A stretch of 64,000 nt of DNA from Acidobacteriaceae bacterium (GTDB lineage Bacteria; Acidobacteriota; Terriglobia; Bryobacterales; Bryobacteraceae): positions 186,001 to 250,000 of the forward strand of contig JAFAYI010000026.1 of NCBI GenBank assembly GCA_019240475.1. Reading direction: 5' to 3'. This document shows, one piece after another, positions 38,942 through 47,871 of the stretch. Each line of letters starts with the position of its first letter. Positions within the stretch are counted from its first letter, which is position 1. Under the pieces are notes generated by a model. That model had not been told where the DNA came from and made no database searches. It saw only the letters and a program-made list of their open reading frames with translations. The position numbers and the translations under genes are program-made.

Positions 38942-40042
38942 TTGCCTACTTTTGGCGCCCGGCGCGGCTTTCGCGTGGCGGGCTGGAACGTGGCCATTGC
39001 TTTGCTGGTCGCAGCGGCATGCCTTGCCGCGGTAAGCGAGCAGCGCAAGAAGAAGGAAGAGCCGAAATCGCAGGTGCTGCCTTTGCCGCCGGAGTTGCCG
39101 ATGGCATTAGCGGCGGAGACCGAGACGCTGGACTTTCACATCTCGCCGCTGCTGCGAACGGGCGGCCTGGCGGTACAGATTCGGCAAAGTTTGAACGATC
39201 TGATTCGCGACACTCACGGAGAGACGATCGTCAAACTGCGCGCTTTTGTCGCAGGAGCCGGCGATGCGAGAAGAGTGCAGGCAGAGGTCACGCAGATCTT
39301 CACGGAACGGAAGCTACCGCTGCCGGTGCTCAGTATCCTGCAAGTGGGCGCACTGGGAGATCGGTCGGCGCAGGTTGTCATTGAAGCCGTGGTTTCGACG
39401 CACAGGACTGTGAATCCGAATGGGCTTGCATTTCTCGCGGGGCAAACGGGCAATTCGTTGGACGACGCTCTGGGACGTTTGAGAGCAAGCGCTCAAGCTG
39501 CCGGGGTGGAGCGGGAGCGAGTCCTGACGTGCACCTGCTTTGGCGCCCGGCTTGAGGATTCCAACGGCGACCGGGCGAAGGCGCAGGCGAGCTTCCCGAA
39601 ATCGCAGATCAATGTTGTGGAGGCGCTTCGCGATCCGGCGAGCGACGCGAGCACGTGCGAGGCGATTGCGCAGTTAAACGAGACGCCGCGCGAAGGGCCG
39701 GTGGTCTGGTTGAAGAACTCGCGAATCACCCTGGCGGCGGCCCATCGGCTGGTCTTCACGGGCCTACAACTGACGTTTGGCGCATATCTCGACGATGCAC
39801 ACGAGGCGTTCGCACGCTTGGAGCGCGCCGCGGCGACGGTAGGACCGGTGGAAACTCCGGTGCAGGTGAATGCGTTCTCGCTCGACACTGCCGCGGGCTC
39901 CGCGCTGCGAAAGAGCACGTCGATTCCGGCGAGCGTGTTCACTGTGCAGACGGTCGAAGGGCTGCCGTCCATCGACGCGTCGGCAGGAATCGAAGCGGTG
40001 CTGGCGCCGGACGTGCCGTCTCCGGTCACAGTACCTGAGTGA
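38942..40042 (+). CDS. Membrane-anchored protein with two RidA/YjgF-like domains
   Basis: A 366-residue protein with an N-terminal hydrophobic segment (about 13-31) that looks like an anchor or uncleaved signal. Two YjgF/RidA-like domains seem to follow. The first is about 60-160 (TIVKLRAFVAGAGDARRVQAEVTQIF...VVIEAVV). The second begins NPNGLAFLAGQTGNSLDDALGRLRASAQAAGVERERVLTCTCF and runs to about 270. RidA proteins deaminate reactive enamines/imines, but the catalytic residues cannot be confirmed here. The start is TTG 38942 after the FmdB-like gene; a GTG 38975 start is also possible. It is followed by kdgK after 9 nt. Confidence 0.6.
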   Translation: MPTFGARRGFRVAGWNVAIALLVAAACLAAVSEQRKKKEEPKSQVLPLPPELPMALAAETETLDFHISPLLRTGGLAVQIRQSLNDLIRDTHGETIVKLRAFVAGAGDARRVQAEVTQIFTERKLPLPVLSILQVGALGDRSAQVVIEAVVSTHRTVNPNGLAFLAGQTGNSLDDALGRLRASAQAAGVERERVLTCTCFGARLEDSNGDRAKAQASFPKSQINVVEALRDPASDASTCEAIAQLNETPREGPVVWLKNSRITLAAAHRLVFTGLQLTFGAYLDDAHEAFARLERAAATVGPVETPVQVNAFSLDTAAGSALRKSTSIPASVFTVQTVEGLPSIDASAGIEAVLAPDVPSPVTVPE

Positions 40043-40051
40043 ATCGTCTAT

Positions 40052-41089
40052 ATGGCAAACCCTTTGATTGCGACTTTCGGCGAGGTGATGCTGCGGCTGA
40101 CGCCACCGCTCTTTGAGCGGCTGCTGCAATCGCCGCACTTGATTGCGACGTTTGGCGGCGGCGAGGCCAATGTGGCGGTCGCGCTGGCGCAGTTTTCCAC
40201 AGCGAGCCGGTTCATCACGGTATTGCCGGAGGCTAATCCGGTCGCCGATGCATTGCTCGGGGAGATGCGGCGTTTCGGCGTGGAGACCCAACACACAGCA
40301 AGGGCGCCGGGACGGATGGGGATTTATTTTCTGGAGCCCGGCGCGAACCAGCGTCCATCGAAAGTGTTCTACGACCGGGAAAATAGCGCGATCGCTCTGG
40401 CAAAACCGGGTGTGATCGACTGGAAAAAAGCGCTAGCAGGCGCGACGTGGTTTCATACGACAGGCATCACGCCGGCGATCAGCGCGAGCGCGGCGGAGTT
40501 GACGACGGAGGCGCTCCACGCCGCGCGCGAAATGGGCGTTCAAACGTCGTGCGACCTGAATTACCGCAAGAATCTGTGGAAGTGGGGCAAGCCCGCTCGC
40601 GAGGTAATGCCCGCGCTGCTGAAGCTGGTGGATGTTTGCATCGCGAATGAGGAAGATTGCCAGACGGCGATCAACATTCATGTAGACATCGATGTGGAAT
40701 CGGGGAGCCTCGAGCGGGAGAAGTATGCAGAGCTTGCAGAGCGCGTGCTCGCGGCATTTCCGAACCTTAAGCTGGCGGCGATTACACTGCGCGAATCGAA
40801 GAGCGCATCGTATAATTCCTGGTCGGCGTGCCTGCATACGAAGCGCGAGTTCCGGCTCAGCCGCAAGTACGAGATCACGCATATTGTGGATCGAGTGGGC
40901 GCGGGCGATACGTTCGCGGCGGGGCTGATATACGGACTCACGCACATGAAGGATGAGGCGGAGGCCCTCGAATTCGGAGTGGCGGCATCGTGCCTGAAGC
41001 ATTCGTTGCCTGGGGACTTCAACCGCTTCACGGCGGACGAAGTGCGAGCCTTGATGAAAGGCAGCGGATCGGGCCGGGTAGAACGCTAA
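40052..41089 (+). CDS. kdgK: 2-keto-3-deoxygluconate kinase-like PfkB carbohydrate kinase
   Basis: A 345-residue PfkB/ribokinase-superfamily kinase, likely phosphorylating 2-keto-3-deoxygluconate in hexuronate catabolism. It has the N-terminal [23 protein letters not shown] and the PfkB signature [15 protein letters not shown] with the catalytic Asp. The sequence [12 protein letters not shown] and the [24 protein letters not shown] segment match KdgK-type proteins. The start ATG lies 9 nt after the tandem RidA-like stop. The stop overlaps convergent alkB by 4 nt (CTAA). A mannonate dehydratase gene 0.7 kb away supports the substrate choice. Confidence 0.82.
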   Translation: MANPLIATFGEVMLRLTPPLFERLLQSPHLIATFGGGEANVAVALAQFSTASRFITVLPEANPVADALLGEMRRFGVETQHTARAPGRMGIYFLEPGANQRPSKVFYDRENSAIALAKPGVIDWKKALAGATWFHTTGITPAISASAAELTTEALHAAREMGVQTSCDLNYRKNLWKWGKPAREVMPALLKLVDVCIANEEDCQTAINIHVDIDVESGSLEREKYAELAERVLAAFPNLKLAAITLRESKSASYNSWSACLHTKREFRLSRKYEITHIVDRVGAGDTFAAGLIYGLTHMKDEAEALEFGVAASCLKHSLPGDFNRFTADEVRALMKGSGSGRVER

Positions 41090-41733
41090 AGCGCTTTTCG
41101 GAACGTCAGATTGAGGCGGACGCGCCCGGTGAGGGGGTGATCGCCGTCGGCGAGCGGGGCGATCCCGTGATAAACCAGACGCGCGGGGCCGCCCCATACG
41201 ACGACATCGCCGCTTTCCAAGCGGATGCGGCGAGGGCGATCGCCGCGAGTGAGCCCGCCCCAAAGAAACACAGCGGGAAGGCCGAGCGAAACGGAGACAA
41301 TAGGCGCGCCGAAGTCGCGTTCGTCTTTGTCCTGATGTAAAGAGAGGCGGGTTCCCGGCTCATAGCGATTGATGAGGCAGACGTCGGGACGGAAGGCGTC
41401 GAATCCCGCTTCGGCGGCGGCACAGGTCGCAAGATTCAGGAACAGATCGGGCATGGGGGGCCAGGGTTGGGCGGTTGTGGGATCGATGGGATCGTAGCGA
41501 TAACCGCGCCGGTCACTAAACCATCCGGCGTCTCCGCAGTTGGTCATGGCGACCGACATGCGCTGTCCGCCGGGAGTGATCATGTTGCGAAAGGGCGCGG
41601 CGGCGCTGACTTCCTGAACAGCCGCCAGAAGGCCGTCTTGCCTCGGGTTGGCGTACCCGTGCAGCAGGACCGCGCCTTCGGTGAGAGGCTCGCGCGCATT
41701 TTCGGCGGGATTCGCGAAGAGTCCGCGCTGCAT
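41086..41733 (-). CDS. alkB: Alpha-ketoglutarate-dependent dioxygenase AlkB
   Basis: From ATG 41733 this is a 215-residue non-haem Fe(II) dioxygenase that removes methyl adducts from DNA or RNA bases. The iron ligands are in [19 protein letters not shown] (HxD) and the C-terminal H in VYHGIAPL, and the oxoglutarate arginine is in RVRLNLTFR. The NRYEPG motif precedes HxD as in true AlkB proteins. The longer open frame upstream is a shadow of the mannonate dehydratase gene. It is divergent from that gene and convergent with kdgK. The ribosome site is weak. Confidence 0.9.
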   Translation of the reverse strand: MQRGLFANPAENAREPLTEGAVLLHGYANPRQDGLLAAVQEVSAAAPFRNMITPGGQRMSVAMTNCGDAGWFSDRRGYRYDPIDPTTAQPWPPMPDLFLNLATCAAAEAGFDAFRPDVCLINRYEPGTRLSLHQDKDERDFGAPIVSVSLGLPAVFLWGGLTRGDRPRRIRLESGDVVVWGGPARLVYHGIAPLADGDHPLTGRVRLNLTFRKAL

Positions 41734-41757
41734 AGCTCTTCTGATAGGGTATCGGAC

Positions 41758-42831
41758 GTGAAGCTGGGATTGGGACTGTATCGCCACATGTTGAGCCGCC
41801 CGTACTACGACTTTGCGCGGCAGGCGGGATGCACGCACCTTGTTATTCACCTGGTCGATTACTTCAGGCAGGGAAAATCGAACCCGCGCGATAATCAGCC
41901 GACGGGCGGGCGGTGCGAGCCGTGGGGAATAGCGGGAAATCCAAACGAGCTTTGGACAGCGGAAGAGCTCTCGAAGATTCGCCGGGAAATCGAAGAAGCC
42001 GGATTGACGCTGGAGGCCATTGAAAACCTGGACCCGGCGCATTGGCACGACATATTGCTCGATGGGCCGCGCCGCGCTGACCATCTAGAGAACGTGAAAA
42101 CGATAGTGCGGCGCATGGGAGAAGCCGGAATCCCGGTGCTTGGCTATAACTTCAGCCTGGCGGGCGTGTGCGGGCGGGTGAGCGGGCCGTATGGGCGCGG
42201 CGGCGCGATTACGGTTGGCATGGACGGCGCGGTGGACGAACCGGTTCCGAATGGAACCATTTGGAACATGATCTACGACGCGAATGCGGCGCCCGGGACG
42301 CTGCCGACGATTTCTCACGACGAGCTATGGCGGCGGCTGGCGGGCTTTCTGGAAGAGGCGCTTCCGACGGCGGAGGCGGCCGGCGTACGATTGGCGGCGC
42401 ATCCGGACGACCCGCCGCTGCCCTTTGTGCGACAGCAGCCGCGGCTGGTCTACCAGCCCTACATGTATCAGCGTTTGATCGACCTGGCCCCGAGCGCGAG
42501 CAACGCGCTGGAGCTATGCGTGGGAACGCTGGCCGAGATGACGGAAGGGGACGTTTACGAAGCGGTGGATCGATATTCGAAGCAAGGCAGAATCGCTTAT
42601 ATCCATCTGCGCAACGTGACCGGAAAAGCGCCGCACTATCGTGAAACGTTTATCGACGAAGGCGATGTGGACATGGCGCGGATATTGTCGATTCTCGCGC
42701 GTAACGGATTCGATGGGGTGGTGATTCCGGATCACGCGCCGCAGATGAGCTGCGAATCGCCATGGCATGCGGGGATGGCTCACACGCTTGGATTCATAGC
42801 GGGAGTGTTGCAAGCGCGGCAGGCGCGCTGA
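41758..42831 (+). CDS. uxuA: Mannonate dehydratase
   Basis: A 357-residue TIM-barrel enzyme that converts D-mannonate to 2-keto-3-deoxygluconate. It has the UxuA-type start LGLGLYRHM, TLEAIENLDPAHW, the long NFSLAGVCGRVSGPYGRGGA segment, metal-site residues in AAHPDDPPLPF and GTLAEMTEGDVYEAVDRY, and the HLRNVTG motif. The end has IPDHAPQM. The start is GTG 41758; the upstream open frame is antisense to alkB. TAGGGT lies 7 nt before the GTG. Its product is the substrate of the kdgK product encoded 0.7 kb upstream. Confidence 0.88.
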   Translation: MKLGLGLYRHMLSRPYYDFARQAGCTHLVIHLVDYFRQGKSNPRDNQPTGGRCEPWGIAGNPNELWTAEELSKIRREIEEAGLTLEAIENLDPAHWHDILLDGPRRADHLENVKTIVRRMGEAGIPVLGYNFSLAGVCGRVSGPYGRGGAITVGMDGAVDEPVPNGTIWNMIYDANAAPGTLPTISHDELWRRLAGFLEEALPTAEAAGVRLAAHPDDPPLPFVRQQPRLVYQPYMYQRLIDLAPSASNALELCVGTLAEMTEGDVYEAVDRYSKQGRIAYIHLRNVTGKAPHYRETFIDEGDVDMARILSILARNGFDGVVIPDHAPQMSCESPWHAGMAHTLGFIAGVLQARQAR

Positions 42832-42834
42832 CGA

Positions 42835-43566
42835 TTATTGGCCGTCGCCGCGAGTTGTATTCAGGTCGGGGAAATCTCCGCCATTGGCAATCGTGGCCTT
42901 CGCGGAAGCGGCGAGATCGATGTTCGCGATCGGAATCTTGCGAGTGGGCTGCGCGCTGAAATCCCAGAAGGTTTGATCCATGACCGCGTAGTTTTGCACC
43001 TGAAGCTGCTGGCCGTTGCGCAAGACGAGGGTGACGGGAGCTTGAGGCGGTTGCGGATCTTCCCGCGGCAGAGTAGCGGGCGGTTGCTGCTGGCCGTATT
43101 TCATTTCCTCGACCTCGGCGCCCAGCCGATTGAGCTGGTCTCCCAGCATATTTTCGGCCATGAGCGCGCCTTGCGCGTTCGGATCAGCGGCGGCATCGTA
43201 GTCATAGCCGGGATCGTACCCGTAGTTGGGGTATGCGAAATCAGAGTAACCGAGATATGGGTAATAGTAAGGCTCGAAGTAGGCATACGGAACGCGGCGA
43301 AAATCGCGGCCACGGCCGTAAGAACGCGACGCGCCGTAGGAGCGCAAGCCGCCGCCATGCGACTGCAAAGCGCCGGACCGGATGCCCGTGTAGCCGGCGG
43401 AGGCGGGCGGAACGGTTCCGAAGGGCGCGGTTCCCACGCGGGGCGAGGAAAAGGAACGGCCTCCGGAGGGAGCTGAGGAGCGCGCGCCGCCACGCTGGGC
43501 CAGCAGGGCAGAGGCGACAGCAAGCGACAGAGCGACTAAGAGAAGCACTCGGGTGATGAAACGCAT
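42835..43566 (-). CDS. Exported Tyr/Pro/Gly-rich protein of unknown function
   Basis: Read from ATG 43566 (AGAGGTGAGG upstream), the 243-residue protein begins with a clear signal peptide (VLLLVALSLAVASALLAQ). A GTG or ATG just upstream (43575, 43569) would add one to three residues. Residues 27-110 are Arg/Ser/Gly-rich low complexity, followed by a Tyr-rich stretch (YAYFEPYYYPYLGYSDFAYPNYGYDPGYDYD), a helical segment and a C-terminal small beta domain (VTLVLRNGQQLQVQNYAVMDQTFWDF). No family is recognised. It probably acts in the envelope. Confidence 0.7.
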   Translation of the reverse strand: MRFITRVLLLVALSLAVASALLAQRGGARSSAPSGGRSFSSPRVGTAPFGTVPPASAGYTGIRSGALQSHGGGLRSYGASRSYGRGRDFRRVPYAYFEPYYYPYLGYSDFAYPNYGYDPGYDYDAAADPNAQGALMAENMLGDQLNRLGAEVEEMKYGQQQPPATLPREDPQPPQAPVTLVLRNGQQLQVQNYAVMDQTFWDFSAQPTRKIPIANIDLAASAKATIANGGDFPDLNTTRGDGQ

Positions 43567-43696
43567 CATCCTCACCTCTGTTTCTAGCGTACCGCTATCG
43601 GATCATCATTAGATCATCGGCGGCGACACATTCATTCAGATGTAAGACGCCGAGGGAATGGCGCGCGTGGAAGCCGCCGCTACAATAGGAGTTCCC

Positions 43697-45361
43697 ATGC
43701 GGATCGGCCTGGCACAGATCAACAACACGGTGGGCGATCTGGATGGGAACGCGGCGAAGATATTGGAGTTCGCGCGAGAGGGCGAGCGCGCCGGGGCGGA
43801 GGCGGTGGCCTTCCCGGAGCTGGCGCTGACCGGCTATCCGCCGCGCGACCTGGTGGAAAAACGCTCGTTCCTCGATCGGACGGAAGCCGCGCTTGAAAGC
43901 ATCGCGCGAGAATCTGCGGATCTGGATGTCGCGCTGATCGTGGGTTACGTGGGGCGGTCGCCCGATAACTCGCCTGTGCGGGCGCAGAACGCGGCGGCGG
44001 TGATCGATGGAGGGCGCATTCTATCGCGGCAGGCGAAGATGCTGCTTCCGAATTACGACGTGTTCGACGAGGCCCGATATTTTCAGCCGGCGACATCGCA
44101 GGGGATTTGCACGATTCGAGGGGCGAGAGTAGCGCTGGCGATTTGCGAAGACGCCTGGAACGACAAACAGTTTTGGGAGCGGCGCCGCTATTCGCGCGAC
44201 CCCATCGAAGAGCTGGTGCAGAAGGGCGCAGAGGTGATTATCTCAATCAACGCTTCGCCCTGGAACATTGGAAAACGCAAGCTGCGCGAAGCCATTTTCC
44301 ATGCGACCGCGCAACGGTTCGGGCTGCCGCTGGTGTACGTGCATATGGTGGGCGGGAACGATCAGTTAGTGTTCGACGGGTCGAGTTTCGCGATGACGGC
44401 AAAGGGCGAGCTGGCGTCGAAGGCCCGATCGTTCGCGGAAGATCTGGTGGTCTTCGACAGCGCGAAGGGAACTGGCGACGATCACGCCAATCACTTGCGC
44501 GGCGACGAAGCGGCATTTGAGGCGCTGGTGCTGGGCACGCGTGATTATATCCGCAAATGCAGTTTTCGCAGCGTGCTGGTGGGCTTGAGCGGGGGGATCG
44601 ATTCGGCGCTGGTGGCGGCGATTGCGGTTGAGGCGGTGGGCAAAGAGAATGTGATCGGCGTCGGCATGCCGGGGCCGTATTCATCCGAGCACAGCCTGAC
44701 GGATGCGCGCGCATTGGCCGAGCGGCTGGGAATTCGGTTCGAGGTGGCGCCGATCAAGGCGGGTTACGAAGCCATGATGAACACGCTGAAGCCGCTGTTT
44801 TCGGGCTTCAACGCGGATACGACGGAAGAGAACCTGCAATCGCGGCTGCGCGGGGTGATCTTGATGTCGTTATCCAATAAGTTCGGCTCTCTTGTGCTGA
44901 CCACCGGCAACAAGAGCGAGATCGCGGTTGGCTACTGCACGCTGTATGGGGACATGTGCGGCGGTCTTGCGGTGATCAGCGACGTTCCGAAGACCATGGT
45001 TTACCGGCTGTCGCGCGTAGCAAATTGCCGGTCGGAGAAACGCGGAATGGGGCGCCCGATTCCAGAGAACACGTTTCGCAAGCCGCCGTCGGCCGAGCTG
45101 CGGCCGGATCAAAAGGACACAGACAGCCTGCCGGAATACGATGTGCTGGATGCGATTTTGGCCGGCTATATCGAGCGATATGAATCGGCGCCGGAGATCG
45201 CATTGAAGCTGAACGTTTCGGAAGAACTGGTAAGAGACATCGTTCGCAAGGTGGACCGTAACGAATATAAGAGGCAGCAGGCCGCACCGGGGCTGCGGAT
45301 AACGCCGAAGGCATTTGGAGTGGGACGCAGATTACCGATCGCGCACAGGTTTACCGAATGA
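43697..45361 (+). CDS. nadE: Glutamine-dependent NAD+ synthetase
   Basis: A 554-residue enzyme making NAD+ from deamido-NAD+, ATP and glutamine. The N-terminal nitrilase-type glutaminase has catalytic E41 (FPELALTGYPPRD), K114 (RQAKMLLPNYDVFDEARYF) and C150 (LAICEDAW). The C-terminal synthetase has the PP-loop VGLSGGIDSALVAAIA and TTGNKSEIAVGYCTLYGDMCGG. ATG 43697 has AGGAG 5-6 nt upstream; a start at 43658 is non-homologous. A TACAAT lies just before it. The stop overlaps the next gene by 4 nt (ATGA), so the two are translationally coupled. Confidence 0.93.
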   Translation: MRIGLAQINNTVGDLDGNAAKILEFAREGERAGAEAVAFPELALTGYPPRDLVEKRSFLDRTEAALESIARESADLDVALIVGYVGRSPDNSPVRAQNAAAVIDGGRILSRQAKMLLPNYDVFDEARYFQPATSQGICTIRGARVALAICEDAWNDKQFWERRRYSRDPIEELVQKGAEVIISINASPWNIGKRKLREAIFHATAQRFGLPLVYVHMVGGNDQLVFDGSSFAMTAKGELASKARSFAEDLVVFDSAKGTGDDHANHLRGDEAAFEALVLGTRDYIRKCSFRSVLVGLSGGIDSALVAAIAVEAVGKENVIGVGMPGPYSSEHSLTDARALAERLGIRFEVAPIKAGYEAMMNTLKPLFSGFNADTTEENLQSRLRGVILMSLSNKFGSLVLTTGNKSEIAVGYCTLYGDMCGGLAVISDVPKTMVYRLSRVANCRSEKRGMGRPIPENTFRKPPSAELRPDQKDTDSLPEYDVLDAILAGYIERYESAPEIALKLNVSEELVRDIVRKVDRNEYKRQQAAPGLRITPKAFGVGRRLPIAHRFTE

Positions 45362-47859
45362 AGACATTTGCGTTGCTTGCGGCGGCTGTAGCCGGGCTGT
45401 TGGCGCTGGTGGAGGCGGTTCCGCAGAATGCGCCGCAGGAGCGCGTGGGGCCGCTACCGGGCGGCGGGTTCCTGCTGAACAGCGGATGGGCCATTCGTCC
45501 GGCGGGGCGACAGGTGGCGGTGGATACGCTGCCGCTCAGCATGGCAGTTTCAAACAACGGGAAGTATTTGCTGGTAATGAATGCCGGCTATAATCCGCCG
45601 TCCATCAGCATGATCGAAGTGGCCAGCAAGAAGGAGATTGGCCGAACGCCGCTGCCCGATTGTTGGCTGGGGCTGACGGTAGCGCCCAAGGGCGACGTGG
45701 CGTACGTGGGTGGAGGGAGCCACGGGGCGGTGTATGAGTTGTCGCTCGATCCCTCGAGTGGAGCGCTCGCGCGCAAACGGGAATTTGCGGCGGTTCCTAA
45801 TGCCGGTGGGAAGGAGCCGGCGTTCATCGGCGACGTAGCCGTGTCCCCGGACCAGCATTTACTCTATGCGGCGGATCTCTATAACGACAGCATTTCGGTT
45901 ATCAATCTGCAATCTGGCATGTTGATCGGCCAGTGGAAGTGCGGGCGGCGGCCGTACCGGATTCTGGTGATGCCGGGCGGAAAGGAACTGGTAGTGAGCA
46001 GTTGGGCCGACGCCGCGATCTATCAATACGACGCGAACACAGGAAGCGAAATCGGCAAGACGCGCATTGCGGCGCATCCGACGGACATGGTTTGGGTGAG
46101 CAAGCCGGCCGCAGCGGAGGAGCAAGGCGGCTCTTCCTACATCGCTCGAATTTACGTGGCGGCGTCGAATACGAATAGCGTGTATGCAGTCGGAGTGACG
46201 CACGAGGCCCGCTTGAACGTTCTCGAAGCGATCAACGTTTCGACTTCGCCGATGCATCCGCTAGGCATGACGCCATCGGCGCTTGCGGCGGATGCGGCAG
46301 GAGATCGCCTGTATGTGGTCTGCTCGGACGCGAATGCGGTGGCGGTCACGGATATTTCGAGCGCGCGCAGCCGAGTGCTGGGGTTCATTCCAACGGGTTG
46401 GTATCCGACGGCGGCGCGCGTGCTGAGCGGCGACCAATTAGTGGTTGCGAACGGCAAGGGCCTGGGCAGCCGCGCGAACCCGGAAGGACCGAATCCGACA
46501 AGGCGCGCAACGCCGCTGGGGCAAGGCGGCCCGGAGCCAGATGCCGGTTACATTCCTCATATCCAGACCGGAACGGTGGCGTTTCTGGCCCTGCCCGAGA
46601 ACGAGCAACTGGCCGAATACACGCGCACGGTGCTCGAGAATTCGCCGTATCGCGACGACATTCTGTACGGGCCGATGACGGATCAACAGCAGATTCGTTT
46701 TTCGCGCAGCGAGGGCCATGATTCGCCCATCCAACACGCCATCTACATCATCAAAGAGAACCGCACGTACGACCAGGTCTTGGGCGATTTGGGCAAAGGC
46801 AATGGAGACCAATCGCTGACACTGTTCGGCGAGAAGGTGACGCCGAACCTGCATCAGCTTGCGCGCGAGTTCATCACTTACGACAATTTTTATGAGAACG
46901 CGGACGTCAGCGCGGACGGCCACAATTGGGCGAACGCGGCGATCGCTCCCGATTACACGGTGAAGACATGGCCGAACGAGTACGCGGGCCGGCGGAAGAA
47001 ATACGATTACGAAGGCGGCGAGCCCGCGAATACTCCACCGGCGGGATATCTTTGGGACAACGCCTTGCAGGCGGGTTTGACGGTTCGCGACTACGGGGAG
47101 TGGACCGACAACATTGCTTCGCCAGCCGGCCCGCGCCAGATCGCGAAGGTGATGGACGCAGCGATTGAGAAGGACGTCGACATGAATTACCGCGGCTGGG
47201 ATCTGGAATATCCGGACGTAAACCGGGCGCAGGAATTCATCCGCGAATGGAAAGAGTTCGACGCGAAGGGGCAAGCGCCGCAGCTAATGATTGTGCGCCT
47301 TGGAAACGATCACACGGAGGGAACCAAGGCCGGCCATCTGACGCCCTTCGCCTTCGCAGCGGATAACGACTACGCGGTGGGGCTGGTGGCGGAGGCCGTT
47401 TCACACAGTAAGCTGTGGAGTTCGACGGCCATCTTCGTGATCGAAGACGATGCGCAAAATGGACCCGACCATGTGGATTCGCATCGCGCGCCCGCGTGGG
47501 TGATTTCGGCCTACACGCATCGCGGCATCGTGGATTCGACGATGTATAACCAGATGAGCATTCTTCGGACGATGGAGCTGATTCTCGGGCTGCGGCCGAT
47601 GACACATTTCGACGCGGCGGCGCGGCCGATGTTCGGAACATTCAGCGACACGCCCGACGCGCGGCCTTACACGGCGATGGCGCCCAAGGTTTCGACAACC
47701 GAACGAAATCCGGCGAATGCGCCGGGTGCTTCGAAATCGGCTCGGATGGATTTCACGGATGCGGATAAAGTGGACGACGATGAATTGAACGACGTGCTCT
47801 GGCGGGCGATCAAGCACGCGGCCGCGCCGCCACCCACGCGCAGCGGGTTCACGAAGTAA
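45358..47859 (+). CDS. Exported YncE-like beta-propeller / phosphoesterase fusion
   Basis: An 833-residue exported protein. The signal peptide is about 1-20. A YVTN/YncE-type beta-propeller covers about 45-370 with repeated blades such as AVSNNGKYLLVMNAGYNPPSISMIEVASKKEIGR and ADLYNDSISVINLQSGMLIG. The C-terminal half (about 455-800) is a phosphoesterase/alkaline-phosphatase-superfamily domain: IYIIKENRTYDQVLGDLGKGNGD, NADVSADGHNWANAAIAPDY and VIEDDAQNGPDHVDSHRAP. Enzymes of this type hydrolyse phosphoesters in the periplasm; the substrate is unknown. The start overlaps the nadE stop by 4 nt. Confidence 0.85.
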   Translation: MKTFALLAAAVAGLLALVEAVPQNAPQERVGPLPGGGFLLNSGWAIRPAGRQVAVDTLPLSMAVSNNGKYLLVMNAGYNPPSISMIEVASKKEIGRTPLPDCWLGLTVAPKGDVAYVGGGSHGAVYELSLDPSSGALARKREFAAVPNAGGKEPAFIGDVAVSPDQHLLYAADLYNDSISVINLQSGMLIGQWKCGRRPYRILVMPGGKELVVSSWADAAIYQYDANTGSEIGKTRIAAHPTDMVWVSKPAAAEEQGGSSYIARIYVAASNTNSVYAVGVTHEARLNVLEAINVSTSPMHPLGMTPSALAADAAGDRLYVVCSDANAVAVTDISSARSRVLGFIPTGWYPTAARVLSGDQLVVANGKGLGSRANPEGPNPTRRATPLGQGGPEPDAGYIPHIQTGTVAFLALPENEQLAEYTRTVLENSPYRDDILYGPMTDQQQIRFSRSEGHDSPIQHAIYIIKENRTYDQVLGDLGKGNGDQSLTLFGEKVTPNLHQLAREFITYDNFYENADVSADGHNWANAAIAPDYTVKTWPNEYAGRRKKYDYEGGEPANTPPAGYLWDNALQAGLTVRDYGEWTDNIASPAGPRQIAKVMDAAIEKDVDMNYRGWDLEYPDVNRAQEFIREWKEFDAKGQAPQLMIVRLGNDHTEGTKAGHLTPFAFAADNDYAVGLVAEAVSHSKLWSSTAIFVIEDDAQNGPDHVDSHRAPAWVISAYTHRGIVDSTMYNQMSILRTMELILGLRPMTHFDAAARPMFGTFSDTPDARPYTAMAPKVSTTERNPANAPGASKSARMDFTDADKVDDDELNDVLWRAIKHAAAPPPTRSGFTK

Positions 47860-47871
47860 GCGGCGAAGGCG

